From assembly GCF_030813505.1 (NCBI RefSeq), contig NZ_JAUSUE010000015.1: a stretch of 64,000 bases of DNA, one strand, 5' to 3'. The position numbers and the translations under genes were made by a program. This stretch comes from Pectinatus haikarae. Its GTDB lineage: Bacteria; Bacillota; Negativicutes; Selenomonadales; Selenomonadaceae. This document shows, piece by piece, positions 25,378-35,306 of the stretch; within the stretch, counting starts at the first letter, position 1, and each line of letters starts with the position of its first letter. The notes below the pieces were generated by a model. It did not search any database and was not told the DNA's origin. It saw nothing but the letters and a program-made list of their open reading frames with translations.

Positions 25378-26259
25378 TTACAATGGCCTTCTATAAAAAA
25401 ACGGCCTGTGATTTTCATATCCCATATCACGGTAATTCAGTACAGCTTCTGTTCCGCCGACGAATAAAATTCCTCCCGGTTTCAATGCCTTGAAGAATTC
25501 TTTATAAAGTTTGTCTTTAGCTTCCTCTGTAAAGTAAATAACAACATTGCGGCACAAAATAAGATCAAAACCTGTTTCAAAAGAATCCTTCAAAAGATTA
25601 TGCCGCCGAAATTCAATCTTTGCCTTTATCGTCGGACTGACAGCATATCTGCCATCATCCGTTTTTGTGAAATATTTTTGCTTGCGTCCGAGCGAAATAG
25701 CTTTCAGTTCATTATCCGAATATACTCCGTCTTTAGCTTTAGCAAGAATATCTACATCCAAATCAGAGGCCAAAATCCGATGACGCGCCCCCGGTGTTTT
25801 TTCATCCAGGATCATTGCGATAGAATATGGTTCTGCACCTATAGAACACCCTGCGCTCCATATATTAAGTTTCGTGTTTTTTTGCAGCAGCTCAGGGATA
25901 ATAACAGATTCCAATTCAGAAAATTTTTCCGGTGTGCGAAAAAATTCAGATACGTTTATCGTAAGGTATTCTATAAAAGAAGCAAACTCATCCTTGTCTT
26001 TGACAGCAAAATCAAAATACGATGAAAAAGTAGAATAGCCTTTACGCGTAACGAGATTATTGATGCGGCGTTTCATCTGTGCTTCTTTATATAAATCAAG
26101 ATCAATTCCGGTCTTGCTTTTCAGCTTTTGTTTAAAAGCGATCCAATCACGTTCATCCACTTGACTGATCCCTCCTTCTAGATTATTTTTTAAAGTATAT
26201 ATCGGCACGCCCCATGTTTCATCGATCTGCAGTGCCTGTTCCCTCTTTTTCGCATCCAT
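25378..26259 (-). CDS. cheR: Chemotaxis protein methyltransferase CheR
   Basis: 293 residues. The CheR N-terminal helical domain has KTGIDLDLYKEAQMKRRI and VSEFFRTPEKF; the SAM-binding core is IWSAGCSIGAEPYSIAM, and later come LILCRNVVIYF and GILFVGGTE. It methylates glutamates of chemoreceptors. The first 33 residues are unusual. Codon 34 is a GTG (26160) with AAGGAGG nine bases upstream, which would give a 260-residue protein of normal CheR length, so two forms or a later true start are possible. It stands alone between sbcDC and a radical SAM gene. Confidence 0.88.
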   Translation of the reverse strand: MDAKKREQALQIDETWGVPIYTLKNNLEGGISQVDERDWIAFKQKLKSKTGIDLDLYKEAQMKRRINNLVTRKGYSTFSSYFDFAVKDKDEFASFIEYLTINVSEFFRTPEKFSELESVIIPELLQKNTKLNIWSAGCSIGAEPYSIAMILDEKTPGARHRILASDLDVDILAKAKDGVYSDNELKAISLGRKQKYFTKTDDGRYAVSPTIKAKIEFRRHNLLKDSFETGFDLILCRNVVIYFTEEAKDKLYKEFFKALKPGGILFVGGTEAVLNYRDMGYENHRPFFYRRPL

Positions 26260-26391
26260 GCGTTTTCATCCTCACACTATACATTATAAAACTAATGTAA
26301 TTTTATCATAAAACATCTGTGAAGGATAGAATGATGCTCCTATTTTGAGGAATTTTTTTAAAGGATAGCTGAATCGTTACACCAATAGCGC

Positions 26392-27630
26392 CTATTTATT
26401 CTGATAATGGCTGAAGCTGCCAATGGATACAGCAGAGAATTCGCCTTTCAGTCCGCCAAAAAACATTTTTGTTCCCAAGGCCGGGGAAAATTCAGGCATT
26501 ATTTGCGCAAATACATCCGGGTCTATATTTAAATTTCGCACCTGAATCATATCAACAGAAACACTGCGCAAAAATTTGCGCCATGCGGCAGCCTCGGTCT
26601 TACTGTCATTAAAGCCCGGAAAATAAAGCATGTTAAGCGATACATATACATTTTTTTTCTTTGCATACCTGATAGAGTCAATAACATCTTCCAATTCATA
26701 ATTACAGCGATAATAAGCTTTATAATTTTCCGATACGGCACTTATTATACTGACACGCATACTGTTAAGTCCCGCATCCGCAAGTCTGGCAATGCCGTCT
26801 GTAAAACCGGCGTTAGTATTTATATTTATCTGGCCTTTATCCGTGCGTGCTCTTATCATTTTCAGGGCAGGAACTATATTATCCGCTGCCAATGACGGCT
26901 CACCCTCACAGCCTTGTCCGAAACTTACTATGGCATCAGCTGCTCTGGAAAGATGATAGCTTCCTATTTGTGCAATTTCATCAGGCGACGGACTAAAATC
27001 AATACGGCTTTGCGGTGACGGACAGCATTCTGCCGCCTGCAGTGATATGCAGCCCAGACAGGCCGCATTGCAGACAGGCGACACCGGTATACCGGCTTCC
27101 CATCTTCCGTAAAAAAGATTCTGTGCCGTACAGCAATGCCATTGCAGTGAACAATTTGCCAAATGCTCCACCAAACGATTGCCGGGAACATCACGCTTGA
27201 CTTTATTTATCAATTCCGGCAGATTATCCGTATTATAACGTGCGGGATCCCATTTACTATTTTCATCAGTATAAATTGCGGCCGCGTACATTTCATCCTT
27301 ATACAATGCCACCGCCGTATAACCATATAGGGGAAGTGTCTGCGCAGCCTCAGTTTTCTGGAAAGCAGGCATATAAATTCTTGTATAACCCGCCGGTAGA
27401 AGTGCTGCCACTGCCTGCCCTGATACGGGGAGAAGTTCACCGTCTTTTTCTCCCACCGGCATCCGATCCGGCAGATACATCAGGTCGGCACTTTCCGGCA
27501 GAGGTATCAGATCTTCCCTTCTGAGCGGTATATTTTGATTACCGCTCCTGCCTGCGGCACTTACACCCGGTGCATCGAAAATTTCACCTTCCTCGTCAGC
27601 GTACAGAAGTGTTATTTTCGTTTTACTCAT
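26392..27630 (-). CDS. Radical SAM protein of unknown function
   Basis: 412 residues from the ATG at 27630, which overlaps the pth stop and has GTGAGG upstream. The cluster motif CNAACLGC (CxxxCxxC) is not near the N-terminus but about 190 residues in, after an uncharacterised N-terminal region with CSLQWHCC. Radical SAM features continue with SFGQGCEGEPSL, ININTNAGF and LNSMRVSIIS. It is translationally coupled to pth. The substrate is not recognisable; the GEPSL/NTN pattern is of the general type seen in radical SAM enzymes acting on peptides or cofactors. Confidence 0.75.
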   Translation of the reverse strand: MSKTKITLLYADEEGEIFDAPGVSAAGRSGNQNIPLRREDLIPLPESADLMYLPDRMPVGEKDGELLPVSGQAVAALLPAGYTRIYMPAFQKTEAAQTLPLYGYTAVALYKDEMYAAAIYTDENSKWDPARYNTDNLPELINKVKRDVPGNRLVEHLANCSLQWHCCTAQNLFYGRWEAGIPVSPVCNAACLGCISLQAAECCPSPQSRIDFSPSPDEIAQIGSYHLSRAADAIVSFGQGCEGEPSLAADNIVPALKMIRARTDKGQININTNAGFTDGIARLADAGLNSMRVSIISAVSENYKAYYRCNYELEDVIDSIRYAKKKNVYVSLNMLYFPGFNDSKTEAAAWRKFLRSVSVDMIQVRNLNIDPDVFAQIMPEFSPALGTKMFFGGLKGEFSAVSIGSFSHYQNK

Positions 27631-28240
27631 CACATTTTGCCTCACTCAAAGCATTCCTTACAGTTTTTTTCTTTTCCTTGCGCGGATTATATTTGTTCAT
27701 TGCCTTATCAACAGACTCCGTAATTATACATTCAACAGCAGGAATCAGTGTATCAAAGGCCTTTTCCACAGCATTTTGATCTTCGTCTGAAAATTTTGAA
27801 AGAACATGATCATTCACTTTCCAATTCGGCAAAGGGCGCCCTATACCTATCCGGACATGAATAAATTCACTGCTTTTTATACACGATATTATCGATTTTA
27901 TTCCGTTATGGCCGCCGGAGCTTCCTTTTACCCTTATTCTGATCATCCCCGCAGGCAAATCCATATCATCGTGAACGACAATAAGATCTGCCGGAGATAT
28001 TTTATACCAGTTGAGTGCCGGTGCAATTGCATTTCCGCTCAGATTCATATAAGTCATCGGTTTCAGCAAAAGCACTTTTTCCGCTCCGATCATCGCTGTT
28101 GCCAGACTACCATTGAATCTTTCCTGCCAAACGCCTGCCGATAATTTTTTGGCTAACGCATCTATAAACATAAACCCTACATTGTGTTTCGTTTTTTCAT
28201 ATTCTTTGCCCGGATTACCAAGCCCGGCTATTATTTTCAC
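27623..28240 (-). CDS. pth: Peptidyl-tRNA hydrolase
   Basis: 205 residues from a GTG at 28240 preceded by AGGAGGAG; the upstream in-frame ATG adds 22 residues not found in the family. KIIAGLGNPGKEYEKTKHNV contains the conserved Asn and the catalytic His; VVHDDMDLPAG and GSSGGHNGIKSI are also diagnostic. It releases peptides from drop-off peptidyl-tRNA. The C-terminal 20 residues are basic (NPRKEKKKTV). Its position near prs and glmU is the conserved Firmicutes neighbourhood, here with uppP and a GGDEF-EAL gene in between. Confidence 0.95.
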   Translation of the reverse strand: MKIIAGLGNPGKEYEKTKHNVGFMFIDALAKKLSAGVWQERFNGSLATAMIGAEKVLLLKPMTYMNLSGNAIAPALNWYKISPADLIVVHDDMDLPAGMIRIRVKGSSGGHNGIKSIISCIKSSEFIHVRIGIGRPLPNWKVNDHVLSKFSDEDQNAVEKAFDTLIPAVECIITESVDKAMNKYNPRKEKKKTVRNALSEAKCDE

Positions 28241-28292
28241 CGTATTACTCCTCCTGCATGACGGTTTCTCAGCCGCTGCCAAATCATATAAT

Positions 28293-30064
28293 TTAATCGT
28301 TGTCAAAAAATTTCCCCATTGATTCAGTCACATCAAAAATAGACATATAGAAAAAACTGCGCCTGTAAAGTTCCGCGACCGTAAACAGCCTTATTTTAAA
28401 CCAATATCTGCTTTTATCCCTTTTTTCCAAAGCGGCTATCATATCTACCGGCACATTTTCCAATAAAACCTTTTTCATATTCTGCTTTATTTTTTCCTGT
28501 GTTCTTTTATCCAAAAAATGGATTATATCAGTTTCAGCATTCTTCCCCAGACCTTTATCCTGTATTATGCGCCCATATTCTTCATTCGTCTGTTGAAGAT
28601 GCAATTTATCATCTTTGTAAGAATAAATGGCTAATGCTCCCATTATTTTTTCCAGCAGCTGACTGCCAAGAACGTTTTCTTGTATCAGTGCGCTTATATC
28701 TATTGGCATATAATTATCATCAGACAAATAATTATTTATAGCATAATCAATGCTTTTCGGATTGCCTATAAGCTCTTCAAAAGCGCTTTGTTCCATAGGC
28801 CGATGGTAAAAAAATCCCTGTGCATAAGTACAGCCGATCTTACGCAGAAAATCCACCTGTTCCTGCTTTTCGACGCCTTCCGTTATGATGATCATATTAA
28901 GCCAGCGCCCCATATAGACCACTGCCTGGATAATGTCCTTGCCTTTTTTATTTTCTGTTTCCAAAAAGCGCATATCAAGTTTTAATATATTCGCTTTTAT
29001 ATCCTTTAATATATTCAAAGATGAATATCCGCTGCCAAAATCATCTATCAATACTATAAATCCATAATCCATGAGCTTAGCCGATAAATTTATTATCTCC
29101 TCAGATTTATCGATATAAGCACTTTCTGTGATCTCCAACTCCAATAGCTGCGGATTTACCGCATACTTTTCCACCAATCCTGTCAATACCAAATAGACAT
29201 CCATATTAGTTATATCTGTGCGTGAAATATTAACAGATATAGGTACTACATTTTCGCCTGAAGCTATACGTGTTTTCAGCCATTGCACTGTTTTTTCCCA
29301 TATGTGGGTATCAAGTTTTTCTATAAAACCGTTTTTTTCAAACAGCGGAATAAACACCCCCGGCATAATCATTCCCTTTTTAGGATGCCACCAGCGGACA
29401 AGTACCTCCGCTCCTGCGATTTTTCCATTGTTCATATTGCATTTAGGCTGAAAATACAGTTTGAATTCACCGTCACTGAGAGCCTGCTCTGCAATCCCCA
29501 GCAATTCCTGCTCCTCAAGCATTTTCCCTCTTACACTGTCATTGAAAACAGCCACATGCTGAAAGTAATTCCGTTTTATTGAACGTAAAGCGAAAATAGC
29601 CCAATCGCACAGAAAGCTGACCGCTGTATTTTTCTCGGCAGGACAAATACCGATGGCCGGAACAAGTTTCATCGGCAAGGGTGCTTCAGCAAAAATCGCA
29701 AAAATATTTTTTGTTGTCTTTCTTCCAAACATACAGCAAATATATCACCGCTTATACGGCCGATAACAGCCTCACCTTCTAAACTGTTTTTCAAATGTCC
29801 TGCTAAATAATGCAGGATTTCATCACCGATTTTATTGCCATATAAGGCATTAATAAAGCTGAATTTTTCTATATCTATACAAATTATTATATAGTTAACT
29901 CTTTTTTGCAGCAGCTCTGCCGTTTTTCTGTAAAAAGTACTCTTGTTATAGATCTGCGTCAATACATCATTTTCTTTGTGATATTCTAATTGTTTCTTAT
30001 GATATTCTAATTGTTCTTTGAGTGCTTTTATTTGCGAACAAAGATCTGTTTCCTCGTCTGGCAT
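28293..30064 (-). pseudogene. GGDEF-EAL protein split by a frameshift (c-di-GMP phosphodiesterase)
   Basis: The upstream frame (30064-29669) encodes a short coiled coil and a GGDEF domain with the degenerate motif RISGDIFAVC in place of GG(D/E)EF. The reading continues one frame over, from 29732 to 28293, with the rest of GGDEF and an EAL domain: AEVLVRWW, SVNISR, ELEITES, LIDDFGSGYSSL, LKLDMRF, ITEGVE and QGFFYHRP, so all phosphodiesterase residues are kept. The shift occurs around an A6 run (29712-29707, minus strand). A single added A would join the frames. It could be a mutation, phase variation or a sequencing error. A C-terminal PAS-like region of about 130 residues follows the EAL domain. 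Confidence 0.75.
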
Positions 30065-30279
30065 TTCCTATACTCCTTCCTTTTAAAAGCTCTTTGCAAC
30101 GCATTCATGCCCAAGTTTTTATTTATAGGCGCAGTATCTATGACAAACGTCTGCCGCAGATGTACTGCAAAAGCAGCATTAGGCAAAACGGACAGCTATC
30201 GACTGCATAATTTGCCGGCAGATAAAAAAAATAAAAATCTCCATTCAACAGTTGAAAGTGCTTCTTACCTCTACATATT

Positions 30280-31104
30280 TCAGCCGATTAAAATAAAATA
30301 TGCGAAAACAATTACTCCTAAAATGATTCGGTACCAGCCAAAAGCTTTAAAATCATTTTTCTTTATATACCGCAGCAAAAATTTTATGGAGGCGATGGAA
30401 ACAACGAAAGCAACTGCCATTCCCACAAGTAAGATAACAACCTCTTCCAATGAATAGTTCAGTCCGAATTTTACCATCTTTAATAGACTGGCACCAAACA
30501 TAACAGGGATAGCCAGAAAAAAAGTGAATTCAGCGGCTATATAACGTGAAGCACCGAAAATAATCCCGCCCAGTATAGTGGCACCTGATCGTGACGTCCC
30601 GGGGACCAGTGCCAGCACCTGAAAAACACCGATGATAAATGCGGTCTTATAATCAAGTTCTTCCAGAGTATTTATACGCGGCTGTCTATTTTTATTGCAA
30701 TTTTCCACTGCTATGAACAAGATTCCGTAAAGAATAAGTGTAAAAGCCACCACATGAGAATTCATAAAATGCGCTTCCATATAATTATTAAAAAGCAGTC
30801 CGACGACACTTGCCGGTATACATGCAAAAATCACTTTCAGCCACAGAGAAATCGTCTGCGTTTTTTCAATTGCAGTTTTACTGGCGGCAAGCGGATTGAG
30901 TTTTTTAAAATTAAGGACAACAACTGCCATGATGGCTCCAAGCTGAATGACCACCAGAAACATATCCATAAACTTAGGATCTACCGGCATTTTTATAAAT
31001 TCATTGACAAGAATCATATGACCTGTACTGCTTATTGGCAGCCATTCGGTAAGACCCTCAACAACTCCTAAAAGGATTGCTTCCATTATTATCATAAAGT
31101 CCAA
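30280..31104 (-). CDS. uppP: Undecaprenyl-diphosphatase
   Basis: 274 residues from a TTG at 31104 that has GAGGAGG about ten bases upstream; an ATG three codons later (31095) is the alternative, and the longer reading from 31191 exceeds the family length. GVVEGLTEWLPISSTGHM and PGTSRSGATILGG are the two signature regions of UppP/BacA, followed by several membrane helices. It recycles the undecaprenyl carrier needed for peptidoglycan and other surface polymers and can confer bacitracin resistance. It lies between the frameshifted GGDEF-EAL gene and prs. Confidence 0.92.
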   Translation of the reverse strand: MDFMIIMEAILLGVVEGLTEWLPISSTGHMILVNEFIKMPVDPKFMDMFLVVIQLGAIMAVVVLNFKKLNPLAASKTAIEKTQTISLWLKVIFACIPASVVGLLFNNYMEAHFMNSHVVAFTLILYGILFIAVENCNKNRQPRINTLEELDYKTAFIIGVFQVLALVPGTSRSGATILGGIIFGASRYIAAEFTFFLAIPVMFGASLLKMVKFGLNYSLEEVVILLVGMAVAFVVSIASIKFLLRYIKKNDFKAFGWYRIILGVIVFAYFILIG

Positions 31105-31229
31105 AGTTTTCCGTTCCTCCTCACAAATTTCAAGCCTATGGAGCAGTGCTTTATTCTCCAGACGATCTGCTGAAATTTGCATAATAATCACTGCAGTTCA
31201 AATGCCGCAGGATGTTTTTCCTACTGCAC

Positions 31230-31263
31230 TTTTCAAAAAGGGCCTTTCCTAAAGGAAAGGCCT
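31230..31263 (-). terminator. Intrinsic terminator of prs
   Basis: On the minus strand GGCCTTTCCT and AGGAAAGGCC pair with a two-base loop and are followed by CTTTTTG. It lies 28 bases after the prs stop. Confidence 0.75.
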
Positions 31264-31289
31264 GAAAATCAGTACATATAACACATTTA

Positions 31290-32264
31290 TCAAACCTTTG
31301 TCTGAACAGCATCAGCCATATCAAACAACTTACTTACAGAGGTTTGTGTATAAATGCGTGCGATAGCTTCCCCAATTGCCGGTGCCATAGACAATGATAT
31401 TATCTTGCTGGAATGCTTGTCTTTTGGCAGCGGTATAGTGTTAGTGATAACCAACTCATCTATAGGTGAATCATCAATGCGCTGAATAGCAGGATCACTC
31501 AAAATTCCGTGTGTACAGCAGGCATGGATCGATTTTACTCCCCGCTGTTTCAAAGCTTTAGCTCCTTCGCACAAAGAGCCTGCTGTATCGACTATATCGT
31601 CAATTATTATAGCATTTTTATCTTTTACCTCACCGATCAGACTCATGACTTCGGCTTTTCCCGGCATTGGCCGCCTCTTTTCGATAATGGCAATAGGTGC
31701 ACCCAGTCTGTCGGCAAGGCTGCGGGCGCGTGTTACACCACCCAAGTCCGGTGAGACAACTACAATATCAGAAAGATTTTTTCCGTGGACATATTTTGCA
31801 AGTACCGGTGCCGCCGCCAGATGATCAACAGGAATATCAAAAAAGCCTTGAATTTGTCCCGCATGCAGATCGACAGTAACCACTCTGTTGACACCCGCAG
31901 TCGTCATAAGATCAGCAACCAGTTTTGCGGAAATAGGTTCACGTCCACGCGTTTTTCTGTCTTGACGGGCATAAGCATAATATGGCACTACCGCCGTAAT
32001 ATTGCGTGCTGATGCTCTTTTACAGGCATCGACCATTATGAGCAGTTCCATAAGGCTGTCATTTACGGGCTGACTGGTCGGCTGAATAATAAACACGTCC
32101 TTGCCGCGTATGCTTTCGCTGATCATAACCTGTGTTTCACCATTGTTAAAATGCCCAACAAACGCATGGCATAACTCGACACCAATATAATCGACTACCT
32201 CTTGTGCCAGCTGCGGATTGGCATTACCGGTAAGAATACATAGTTTGTCTGTGTCCAAAATCAT
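31290..32264 (-). CDS. prs: Ribose-phosphate pyrophosphokinase
   Basis: 324 residues; AGGAGG precedes the ATG by eight bases. Motifs include FIIQPTSQPVNDSLMELL, PYYAYARQDRK, the DLHAGQIQGFFDIPVDHL loop and the PRPP-binding IIDDIVDTAGSL. It makes PRPP for nucleotides, histidine and tryptophan. It follows glmU on the same strand, the standard Firmicutes order, and ends at a strong terminator. Confidence 0.96.
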   Translation of the reverse strand: MILDTDKLCILTGNANPQLAQEVVDYIGVELCHAFVGHFNNGETQVMISESIRGKDVFIIQPTSQPVNDSLMELLIMVDACKRASARNITAVVPYYAYARQDRKTRGREPISAKLVADLMTTAGVNRVVTVDLHAGQIQGFFDIPVDHLAAAPVLAKYVHGKNLSDIVVVSPDLGGVTRARSLADRLGAPIAIIEKRRPMPGKAEVMSLIGEVKDKNAIIIDDIVDTAGSLCEGAKALKQRGVKSIHACCTHGILSDPAIQRIDDSPIDELVITNTIPLPKDKHSSKIISLSMAPAIGEAIARIYTQTSVSKLFDMADAVQTKV

Positions 32265-32340
32265 TAATTTTCCTCCTGCAATTCATATGCATAAATAATT
32301 TTTTTATTATAAAAGGACATATTGTCCTTTATAAACATTT

Positions 32341-33708
32341 CTATTCTCTTTTATCCCGCCATTTAGCAATATTAGTCTGACGTGCTCTGCCTACGGCAAG
32401 TTCTCCCGCCGGCACATCTTTCGTAATGGTAGAGCCGGCACCTATATAGGAACCCTTTCCTACTTTAACCGGAGCCACCAGATTGGAATTACAGCCGACA
32501 AAAGCATTATCCTCTATGGTTGTTCTGTATTTTTTCTTACCGTCATAATTTACAGTGATACAGCCGCAGCCCATATTTACACCTGTTCCAATATCACTGT
32601 CGCCGATATAACTCAAATGGGGCAGCTTTGTTCCTTCTCCAATATTGGAATTCTTGACTTCTACAAAATTACCGATATGTGCTCTGTCAGCAATCTTTGT
32701 ATTTGGCCGCAAATGCACATACGGTCCCATCGTAACATCCGCCCCGATCTCGCATTGATGTGCATAAGTAAAAGATATCACAGAACCGCTTCCTATGCTG
32801 GTATCACAAAAACGGCTGCATGGCCCTATTTCACATTCAGCACCGACTACAGAATCTCCTTCTATCCATGTCGAAGGATATATTATCGTGTCCCGGCCAA
32901 TTTTGACGTCGCTGTCTACGTAGGTAGTGTCAGGATCCATTATTGTAACACCATCTGCCATAAGCTGTCTATTTTTCCTCTGGTGCAATATTTTTTCGGC
33001 CTGAGATAGCTGTTCGCGCGAATTTATTCCCAACGTGGCTTTATAGCTTTCAGCGGCAACAGCCGTTACTTTCTTCCCTTCTGCATGAATTATTTCCAAA
33101 ACATCCGGCAGATAATATTCGCCCTGGGCATTATCGTGTCCGACTTTGCACAATGCAGCGAAAAGTTCCCCTGCATTAAAGCAGTAAATTCCCGTGTTCA
33201 CTTCAGTCACTGCTTTTTCCGCAATGCTTGCATCTTTGTGTTCAACAATCTTTTTAAACTCTCCGCCAAAAGTCCGGATTATACGACCATAGCCTGTAGG
33301 ATCAGGCATAACAGCCGTCAGTACAGAAGCCTGTGCTTCTTCTTTCTGGTGCATTTCATAAAAATTACGCAGGATCTTAGCCGTAAGCAGGGGCGTATCG
33401 CCGCACAATACCATTACCGTATCATTTTTGTCGATCATTGGTTCTGCCTGACGCACAGCATGTCCTGTTCCCAGCTGTTCCTCCTGAACAACTATCCGCA
33501 CGCTGTCTCCCACAGCCTGTTCTACTTTTTCACGCCCGAAACCGACAACAACGACGTTATTTTTGGCGCCTGCACCGTTTGCCGCATCAATGACATGCTG
33601 CAGCATTGTTTTCCCGCCCACTCGATGCAGCACCTTGGGTAAAGACGAATTCATCCGCGTTCCCTTACCGGCTGCCAGTATTATAGTAGAAAATTTTTCT
33701 GCGCTCAA
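32341..33708 (-). CDS. glmU: Bifunctional GlmU (UDP-GlcNAc synthesis)
   Basis: 455 residues. The N-terminal pyrophosphorylase has ILAAGKGTRMNSSLPKVLH and VLCGDTPLL; the C-terminal half is a left-handed beta helix with hexapeptide repeats and the acetyltransferase site (HLRPNTKI, NFVEVKNS, MGCGCITVNYDG). It acetylates GlcN-1-P and couples it to UTP. The start is TTG, overlapping the stop of the gntR gene as TTGA, so translation is probably coupled. AAGGAGA lies 12 bases upstream. Confidence 0.95.
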   Translation of the reverse strand: MSAEKFSTIILAAGKGTRMNSSLPKVLHRVGGKTMLQHVIDAANGAGAKNNVVVVGFGREKVEQAVGDSVRIVVQEEQLGTGHAVRQAEPMIDKNDTVMVLCGDTPLLTAKILRNFYEMHQKEEAQASVLTAVMPDPTGYGRIIRTFGGEFKKIVEHKDASIAEKAVTEVNTGIYCFNAGELFAALCKVGHDNAQGEYYLPDVLEIIHAEGKKVTAVAAESYKATLGINSREQLSQAEKILHQRKNRQLMADGVTIMDPDTTYVDSDVKIGRDTIIYPSTWIEGDSVVGAECEIGPCSRFCDTSIGSGSVISFTYAHQCEIGADVTMGPYVHLRPNTKIADRAHIGNFVEVKNSNIGEGTKLPHLSYIGDSDIGTGVNMGCGCITVNYDGKKKYRTTIEDNAFVGCNSNLVAPVKVGKGSYIGAGSTITKDVPAGELAVGRARQTNIAKWRDKRE

Positions 33709-34427
33709 TTGTTTTCACTTTCTCCTTCTATATTTTCCATATCCTGTTTTATATCTTTCATACTCTTCAGCAGTGTCTGTTCTGATTTTTCCATATGCTT
33801 TTCCGCTGCCTTCTGAGCATCCATGACATTCCCCTGCGCAATAGTATCCACGATACGTCTGTGCTCCTCAAGCGTTTCACGCAGCCGCCCCGGATAGGAC
33901 ATCGATTTTGTACGAAAACTGGTGAGCTGTTCACGCAAATTGGATATTATACCTACCAATCGATTATTGCGGCTTGCTTTATAAAGTAAATCATGAAATT
34001 TGGTATCCACTTCAACAATTTTATTCATATCGTTTTCTTCAATATATTCGCCGATTTGAACCAAAAGCCGCTGCAATTCTTCCAGCTCGTCCTCTGAAAT
34101 TCTTTCCGCAGCCAAACCGCTGGCCAGTGAATCGAGCGCCGTGCGTATTTCAAAAACCTCATTGACATCACGAATGGACAAATTGGCCACATAAGTGCCT
34201 CGGCGCGGCATCATTATCACATAGCCTTCCAGCTCCAGCTTTCTGATAGCCTCACGCACCGGTGTACGACTGACGCCAAGCTGCTCAGCCAGGTGTATTT
34301 CCATAAGACGCTGACCCGGTTTTAATATTCCGGTCCGTATAGCATTTCTTAAGGTTTCAAAAACAACCTCACGCAGCGGCTGATAGCTGTCCAGCTTTAT
34401 CGGCATGAGCTTCTTGCTGTTTCCCAT
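33705..34427 (-). CDS. GntR-family regulator, FadR/FCD subfamily
   Basis: 240 residues. The N-terminal winged helix has LREVVFETLRNAIRTGILKP and LGVSRTPVREAIRKLELEGY; the FCD effector domain follows with EIRTALDSLASGLAAERIS, FHDLLYKASRN and RRIVDTIAQGN. Such regulators bind organic acids. Its place between ispE and glmU is where Bacillus carries purR, yabJ and spoVG, so it may control this housekeeping group or be autonomous. GGGGGAAG precedes the ATG. Confidence 0.88.
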   Translation of the reverse strand: MGNSKKLMPIKLDSYQPLREVVFETLRNAIRTGILKPGQRLMEIHLAEQLGVSRTPVREAIRKLELEGYVIMMPRRGTYVANLSIRDVNEVFEIRTALDSLASGLAAERISEDELEELQRLLVQIGEYIEENDMNKIVEVDTKFHDLLYKASRNNRLVGIISNLREQLTSFRTKSMSYPGRLRETLEEHRRIVDTIAQGNVMDAQKAAEKHMEKSEQTLLKSMKDIKQDMENIEGESENN

Positions 34428-34439
34428 AACAACTTCCCC

Positions 34440-35306
34440 CTATTTATCCGCACTCGCCGGTACTGCCTCATATACTTCCAACTCTTCATACTCACGGCGC
34501 ATTTTAACTGCAATGCGTCGTGCGGCTGCCGCATCCCCGCATACAGCAAAAATACTTGGCCCGCTGCCCGACATCAAAGCTGCTTTGGCACCATACAAGC
34601 AAAGCTTTTCTTTGTAAACCGCCAGCTGCGGATAGGTTCCAATAGTGACGCTTTCAAGAACATTACCCAGTGAACCGCAAATTCCATCAAGATTTTTTTT
34701 AGCCAATTCCCCCATCATCAGATTGCTGTCCGGATGTTTTTTTACCAGCTGCTCCCTGTAATTTTTATACACCCATGCTGTAGATATTCCCAGTTTCGGC
34801 TTTATAAGAACAAACGCACAGTTTGGCAGTGATGCTGTCGGAGAAATCTTTTCACCTCTGCCTTTAGCCAGCATTGTCCCTCCGACTACACAAAAGGGAA
34901 CATCTGATCCCAGCTCAGCTGCCAATACACAAAGTTCCCTCGCCGACAGAGCAAGATCAAAAAGATCGTTCATACCGCGCAGCACAGCCGCTGCATCAGT
35001 ACTTCCGCCGGCTAGTCCTGCCGCCACAGGAATATTTTTTTCCAGAGATATTTTCACGCCACAGCTTATATTATAAGTACGTAAAAATAATTCGGCAGCT
35101 TTATAAATCAAATTATCTTTTTTATCTGACACGCCTTCTACAACACAATCAAGTATTATATCGCAAATATCAATTTTTTCAATTGTGAGTTTATCACTAA
35201 GATTTATTGACTGCATGATCATTTCAACCTCATGATAACCATCATCTCTTCTGCCGAGAATATCAAGTGTCAGATTGATTTTCCCATTTGCTGTAATTGT
35301 AATCAA
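34440..35306 (-). CDS. ispE: 4-diphosphocytidyl-2-C-methyl-D-erythritol kinase
   Basis: 288 residues. The GHMP kinase motifs are ANGKINLTLDILGRRDDGYH at the N-terminus, the ATP loop PVAAGLAGGSTDAAA and GSDVPFCVVGG, and the C-terminal MSGSGPSIFAV. It is the fourth step of the MEP isoprenoid pathway. The start is TTG (35306) with GAGTGGA about seven bases upstream. It is first in the ispE-gntR-glmU-prs set. Confidence 0.94.
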   Translation of the reverse strand: MITITANGKINLTLDILGRRDDGYHEVEMIMQSINLSDKLTIEKIDICDIILDCVVEGVSDKKDNLIYKAAELFLRTYNISCGVKISLEKNIPVAAGLAGGSTDAAAVLRGMNDLFDLALSARELCVLAAELGSDVPFCVVGGTMLAKGRGEKISPTASLPNCAFVLIKPKLGISTAWVYKNYREQLVKKHPDSNLMMGELAKKNLDGICGSLGNVLESVTIGTYPQLAVYKEKLCLYGAKAALMSGSGPSIFAVCGDAAAARRIAVKMRREYEELEVYEAVPASADK

